DNA of 64,000 nucleotides from Amaranthus tricolor (Eukaryota; Streptophyta; Magnoliopsida; Caryophyllales; Amaranthaceae): contig NC_080051.1 of NCBI RefSeq assembly GCF_026212465.1, positions 22,482,727-22,546,726 on the forward strand, read 5' to 3'. The notes under the pieces were generated by a model. The model saw only the letters and a program-made list of their open reading frames with translations. It did no database searches and was not told the origin of the DNA. The first letter of the stretch is position 1, and the number at the start of each line of letters is the position of its first letter. The position numbers and the translations under genes were made by a program. Shown in pieces: positions 59,051 through 64,000 of the stretch.

Positions 59051-59548
59051 ATCTTGATTGAGATGGCAGAGGAGGACGAATTGCTTGGAGATCGATTGAT
59101 GGTCGAAGAAATGGAAGAGGAGGCTGATCCGATTGGTATTTCCCTCAACTCAATAGTGGGAACTACAAATCCAAAGACATTGAAATTGCTGGGAAGAATT
59201 GGGACCAATGACTTGATTGTTATGATAGACCCTGGAGCGACTAACAATTTCATTTCTCATCAGGCTGTACAAAAATTGAGCATACCGTGCGAAAATTGTG
59301 AAAGGTTCGGTGTTAGGCTAGGAAATGGAGAAGAGATTGTCGAGCAAGGCGTGTGTCGAATGGTGGAATTACAAGTACAAGGACTAAATATAATTTAAGA
59401 TTACCTTTCTTTAGAATTGGGCAATTCTGATTTAATACTCGGGCTTCAGTGGCTCGAAACCTTGGAACCGGTAACCACAAATTGGAAAACACAATCTTTG
59501 CAGTTTATGTGGCAAGGGAAGAATGTGAAGTTACAGGGAGACCCTCTT
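59051..59548 (+). pseudogene. Gypsy aspartic protease remnant
   Basis: The frame reads LIVMIDPGATNNFISHQAV, matching the retropepsin active-site block but with DPG where D(S/T)G is required. After a stop at about 59397, SLELGNSDLILGLQWLETL follows, the usual GxxxILGxxWL end. The hAT-like insertion interrupts the reading shortly after, in the KLQGDP stretch. Confidence 0.75.
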
Positions 59549-60664
59549 TAGGGCTGAACATAGTTTGGTCAAAACTGTAAACCAAACCAGACCAAACTGT
59601 AATTTAAGTGTTCGGTCTGGTCTACGGTCTAAATGGTCTGGCTGGTTTTTTTATAAAAAAATTACTATTTTCGGTCGGGTCTTGGTTTTTAAATTTTTAG
59701 ACCAGACCAGACCAGAAACCGTAATATATTTCGGTTTGGTGTAAACCTTAAACCGTAGACCAATAAATCGTAATAATATATTTTGAATATAAGCTGGCGC
59801 CTATCAGGCCCAGCTTTAAATAATATGACAGGCCCAACTTGAAACTTTGAAAGACAAAATCAATTTGAGATTTTAAAGACTAATAAACCTAATTTCTAAT
59901 TCTCACAAATTCATCAACTTTGAAAGACCACTACACTATTAAACCTAATTTCTAAACCTGCGGCGCTCTCACTCCGCTGCTCTACCTGTTCATCTTCCAT
60001 GCAGTAGCTCTCATTCTACTCTCTCTTTAAGGATTTTTCGGTTTTTATTTGTTGATTTTCGAATTATTATTAGTTTTTTTTATGATTGATTTGTTTATGT
60101 TGTTTGATTTTTTATAATTTAGTTGTTTGTGTTTGGTTTAATTTTTTGTTGATTTTTATTATGTAGTTTGTTGGTATTTTAGTATGTAGTTCGTTGATTG
60201 TTTGATTTTTTTATGATTTGATTGTTAGTAATTAGTTTGTTGATTTTTCGAATTTTTTGTTAATATTTTTGATTTTTTTGATTTTTGATTTTCTATGGTT
60301 TGCTACTTTTTTTTAGTCTGTTCTGGGTTTTAGGGTTTTTCGAATTTTGTTTGTAAGTAGTTTTTATGTTTGATAATAGACTAACAGTTTGATAATTGTT
60401 TGGTATTTATGTTTTTTGAATTGTGCCCGAATTTTATGTTTGATAATGATTAGTTGTAGTTAAAAATGCATTATTTTAGATTTTTAGTTAAAAAATGCAT
60501 TAAATAGAAAAAACCGTAGAGCAGACCTGACCGGACCATTGTAGAATGGTCTGGTCTGTTGTTTTAACTGGTCTGGTTTGATTTGAAAATTTTCCAGACC
60601 GGAATTTCTGGTCTGGTCTAAGTTTTGTGTCAAACCAGATCAAACCGGATCGTGTGCAGCCATA
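59549..60664. mobile_element. hAT-like element nested in the gypsy element
   Basis: It is flanked by ACCCTCTT (59541-59548) and CCCCTCTT (60665-60672), an 8-bp duplication with one mismatch. The ends TAGGGCTGAACA and TGTGCAGCCATA are inverted repeats. The subterminal regions are packed with GGTCTGGT/ACCAGACC words in both orientations (59570-59760 and 60510-60650), typical of hAT transposase-binding arrays. Its middle is T-rich and has no transposase; the minus-strand frame at 60500-60874 is a chance reading. It is 1116 bp and non-autonomous. Confidence 0.75.
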
Positions 60665-60840
60665 CCCCTCTTTGAGAAGATCAAAGATTTCTTTGAAAGC
60701 AATGCTTCGGGTGTTAAGGAGAGAAGGGGGTGGCGTAGTACTGGAATTTAATGGGATAGAAAGTTGTATGAAGATAGCTAAGATACCTGCTGATTTACGG
60801 GAATTGTGATAGTTATGGAGACATTTTTCAGTCTCAAATA

Positions 60841-62140
60841 CAGCTGCCACCCCAAAGGGAGCATGACCACTCAATCACCCTCAAGGAGGGTACAGATGTC
60901 ATAAATGTACGACCCTACCGATATCCTCACAGCCAGAAAAATGAAATTGAGCGACTAGTCCAAGATAATACAACCCTCTATCAGTTCATTTTCTAGTCCC
61001 GTCATTTTAGTTAAAAAAAGGATGGTTCTTAGAGATTCTGTGTTGATTATAGAGCTTTGAACAAGGCTATCGTTCTAGACAAATATTTTATTCCCATGAT
61101 CGACGAGTTACTTGATGAATTGCATGGGGCGACTGTGTTCACGAAATTGGATCTTAAGTCGGGCTATCATCAAATTCGGATGAAGACACAAGATGTGCAC
61201 AAGACAGCCTTTAGGACCCATGAAGGCCATTATGAATTTCTTTTTATGCCTTTCGATTTGACAAATGCTTCATCTACATTTCAAGCACTGATGCATGAGG
61301 TATTATGTCCTCATTTGAGAAAATTTTGTATTGGTTTTCCTCGACGATATCCTCATTTATAGTAGGAAATGAGAGGAGCATCCGAGTCACGTAGCTCATG
61401 TGTTTCAGAGCCTTCGCAAGCACTCTTTGGTGGTTAATGGGGGCAAGTATGAGTTGGGGGTTGATAAAGTGGCATGTTTGGGGCATGTCATATCAGCAGC
61501 TGGTGTTTCGGTAGATGAGGAGAAAATTTCCGCGATCACTTCATGGCCATCTCCAAAGAACTTAAAGGAATTACGAGGTTTCCTTGGGTTGACGGGATAC
61601 TACCGATGGTTTGTGAGGGGTTATGCATAGTTGACTAGGATCTTGACTAATCAGCTCAAAAAAGATTCCTTTGCTTGGAATGATGAAGCTGAACGAGCTT
61701 TTCAATACTTGAAGTTAGTGATGACTAGGGTTCCCGTGCTAGCAATACCGAATTTTGAGAGAATGTTTGTGGTGGAGACTGATGCGACTCAATATGGTCT
61801 TGGGGCTGTTTTGATGCCAGATAGACATCCCATCGCATACTATAGTAAAATCTCGGGAATACGAGCTAGAAATAAATCCATCTACAAGAAGGAGCTTATG
61901 GCCATAGTGTTTGCCATTCTGAAGTGGAAGCACTACCTTTTTGGTCGACGGTTCCTGGTGAAAACGGATCAACCAAGCTTGAAACATTTGTTGGAACAAA
62001 GGGAGGTACATGGGGATTAACAAAAATGGGTGATGAAGTTAATGGGCTTTGACTTCTCGATTGAATTTAATCCGGTAAAAAATAATCTAGTGGCTGATGC
62101 ATTATTGAGGATTTCTTATGGTCAAATGGAATTAATGGCG
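60841..62140 (+). pseudogene. Gypsy reverse transcriptase and RNase H remnant
   Basis: It starts LPPQREHDHSITLKEGTDVI with RPYRYPHSQK, then [33 protein letters not shown] and [21 protein letters not shown] frameshift follows, and the catalytic [10 protein letters not shown] is in another frame near 61330-61365. Next come YELGVDKVACLGHVISAAGV, ELRGFLGLTGYYRWFV and the RNase H start VVETDATQYGLGAVL. Several stops (61621-61630, 62018-62020) break it. Confidence 0.85.
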
Positions 62141-63215
62141 TTGTTGAGTTCTCATGGAATAGATTGGAGCATGTTACAAGAGGTGGTTAACAAAGATGTG
62201 ACATTAGTTCGTATCCGAGTAGTTGTCGAGAAAGGGGAACAAGTTCCCACCGTATTTTCAATTTCAAACAACATCTTACTATACAAGGGTCAATATGTAT
62301 TAGCTAAATCTTCTCCTTTTATTCCGGTCTTATTAAGAGAGTATCATGATTCAACTTTAGGTGGGTACGCCGGGGAATTAAAGACTTATCTTCAGTTGGG
62401 GGGTGAATGGTATTGGGAAGGAATGTGAAAGCAAGTCACGTGATATGTTAGAGCATGCCAAGTTTGTCAACAAGCTAAGAGTTCGAATCAAAGTCTCACG
62501 GGGTCACTACAAATCTTCCAATTCCTTCTCAAGTTTGGGAGAATGTTATGATGGATTTCATTGAAGGGTTACCCAAGTTTGAAGGGGTTGATACCATATT
62601 GGTTGTGTGATTGATCGTTTGACTAAGTTTGGGCATTTTATCACTCTCAAGCACCCATTTACGGCTCTCACAGTGGCAGCTAAGTTTGTGAAAGAGGTGG
62701 TGCGCTTACATGGTTTCCTTACCTCTATCGTTTTTGATCGAGATAAAGTTTTCATGAGTGTTTTTTGGAGGAAGCTATTTCGGTTACAGGATATGCAGTT
62801 ATTATGGAGTACCGCTTACCACCTGTAAACCGATGGATAAACCGAGGTTGTGAACAAAATGGTGGAGACCTACTTGGTTGTTTTGTGAATGGGCAACCGA
62901 AACATTGGGTATGATGGTTACATTGAGCGAAATTTTGCTATAACACTTCTCCACATCTTTCCATCAAGATGACTCCTTTTCAAGCATTGTATGGTAGAGT
63001 GCCTCCTCATGTGGTTCGTCTAGGTCACCAACAAACTCCCGTGGATTCTTTGGATCAATTAATACAAGAAAGGGATGTGATGTTCGACGAGTTACAATTT
63101 AATATGGCCAAAGCACAACAACGAAGGAAGTACTATGTCGACAAGAAGCGGGGGAAGGTCGTTTTTGAGGTGGGAAATTGGGTATATTTGAAGATGCGAC
63201 CTTACCGATAGAAGA
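62141..63215 (+). pseudogene. Gypsy integrase remnant
   Basis: A zinc-binding part LLREYHDSTLGGYAGELKTY ends with RACQVCQQAK. The second His of the canonical GGHxG is Tyr here. The core follows in broken frames: MDFIEGLPKFEGVDTILVV, IDRLTKFGHFI, TSIVFDRDKVF. Then MTPFQALYGRVPPHVVRLG and the C-terminal GNWVYLKMRPYR are seen. Stops occur throughout. Confidence 0.85.
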
Positions 63216-63404
63216 CTTTGGCTAATCGACTCAATGAGAAGCTAGGTCCAAGGTTTTTATGGGCCTTATATAATCAGCCAAAGGGTAGGGCGGGTAGCTT
63301 ATCAATTGGAGCTCCCTAAAGATTGTCTTTTGCATCCAGTTTTTCATGTTTCACAGCTTAAGAGAGCTGAGGGCGTCACTTAGGCAGCTGCCACTAGACA
63401 TCCT

Positions 63405-63611
63405 TTGTCAGCCGATTTAGAGGAAGTATTGCAGCCTTTGTATATTTTGCAGGTTTGCCAATCACCTTCCAAGACACGTGAAGTATTGGTGTTATGGGAA
63501 GGAAGAGACGAAACGGAAGCTACATGGGAGGATGCTACAAAGTTCTTTGCAACTTATCCAAATGCTCACCTTGAGGACAAGGTGCTTAGGTTGGCCGGGA
63601 GTATTGAGTAA
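63405..63611 (+). pseudogene. Gypsy pol C-terminal chromodomain
   Basis: The 68-codon frame reads EVLVLWEGRDETEATWEDAT then FFATYPNAHLEDKVLRLAG. This is the chromodomain-like block (VLVxWxGxxxxEATWE) fused to the integrase end in chromoviruses, thought to steer integration toward heterochromatin. The frame stops inside the 3' LTR-like sequence. Confidence 0.75.
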
Positions 63612-63919
63612 TTATAGGTTATATTCTGGTTTTGGTTAGTATTTGTATTGGTTATGTTCTGTTTTAGTTATTTTGTAAGCTTAGGTGGCATTTCTTTTAT
63701 GTTGTTAGGCTTAGGTGTCATTAGTGCATTTTCTATATAAGGCCATCTTGTATTGAATTTTGTATTAAGTTTTTGGAATAAGAAATAAGAGGCTAAGGAG
63801 TCTACACAACACTCGAAGCTGTGTGGGAGTTTGCACGACACTCTAAGTCGTGTGGTTAATCATCTTGTGTTCTCTTTGATTGGTGTAGAGAGTTTTGGTG
63901 TTCTTGAGGCAGGGTGTGT
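63593..63919 (+). repeat. Truncated 3' LTR of the gypsy element
   Basis: From GTTGGCCG at 63593 to AGGGTGTGT at 63919 it follows the 5' LTR closely, including CTATATAAGG and TAAGTCGTGTGG. It lacks the TGTAACACCC start and the GCCAACA end. The remaining bases to 64000 are AT-rich intron without a gene. Confidence 0.7.
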
Positions 63920-64000
63920 ACTAGTTTTTTTATGTAATTAGTGTACTTTTCTTTTTTCATGATGCGAAAAGTCTTAAATGTGATTATAGAATTGTACCAT

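Larger units (their letters stand above)
57443..63919 (+). mobile_element. Decayed Ty3/gypsy chromovirus retrotransposon in UBP1 intron 1
   Basis: The 5' LTR is 57443-57837 (TGTAACACCC...GTGCCAACA), followed by a GGTATCAGAGTGG primer site. The interior keeps the order gag, zinc knuckle, protease, RT, RNase H, integrase, chromodomain, which places it among chromoviruses. Many stops and frameshifts break every part. The 3' LTR-like copy is 63593-63919. It lacks the first ~60 bp seen in the 5' LTR and the last few bases, and pol runs directly into it, so the polypurine tract was deleted. Over the ~280 bp both share I count about eight substitutions. A 1.1-kb hAT-like element is inserted at 59549-60664. 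No target duplication can be confirmed. Confidence 0.88.

Noticed and set aside
60500..60874. Minus-strand 124-codon frame
   Set aside because: It spans the junction of the hAT-like element and gypsy sequence and has no domain.

Overview
This window is nuclear DNA of a flowering plant, almost certainly a eudicot. It is AT-rich, its genes have many GT-AG introns, every host gene is of a plant family (JAZ, LAZY/DRO1, UBP1), and most of the rest is plant transposons. I cannot name the genus from sequence alone.

Five host genes lie on the + strand. (1) 897-16705: a 13-exon gene for a VIT/VWA protein related to inter-alpha-trypsin-inhibitor heavy chains, 759 aa when the exons are joined. (2) 18154-22358: a 5-exon secretory-type nucleoside diphosphate kinase, 176 aa. 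(3) 31073-33754: a 5-exon LAZY/DEEPER ROOTING gravitropism protein, 274 aa, with a two-codon first exon. (4) 42976-44798: a 3-exon JAZ jasmonate repressor, 230 aa, ending in an EAR-type LxLxL. (5) 57047-57151: only the first coding exon of an oligouridylate-binding protein (UBP1 type). Its first intron carries a 6.5-kb retrotransposon and runs off the window. I checked every exon join for reading phase.

The transposon landscape is rich. Intron 7 of gene 1 holds a deleted Copia element; intron 8 holds a SINE and a hAT-like element that contains a second MITE. The 8.7 kb between the NDPK and LAZY genes and the 9.2 kb between the LAZY and JAZ genes hold Stowaway, Tourist, MULE-type and unclassified fold-back MITEs. 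Downstream of JAZ are a MULE-type long-TIR element (46163-47035), a probable solo LTR with GC-rich palindromic modules (47510-48231), and a 2.1-kb solo LTR with a perfect TTATG duplication (48561-50660).

The most interesting object is a nearly intact 5.16-kb Mutator-like transposon at 51639-56801. It has about 184-bp terminal inverted repeats and a perfect 9-bp target duplication. It carries two convergent genes, each starting next to one TIR: a transposase on + and a small GRF-zinc-finger/coiled-coil/membrane protein on -. This repeats the two-gene convergent layout of maize MuDR, but with an unrelated second gene. The transposase frame is broken by one in-frame stop. Each TIR has a 23-bp palindrome with two CACGTG cores, so it may serve as the promoter of both genes.

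The window ends in a decayed Ty3/gypsy chromovirus (57443-63919). Its LTRs are still about 97% alike by eye, its gag linker imitates telomere repeats, and a 1.1-kb hAT-like element is inserted in its protease-RT region.
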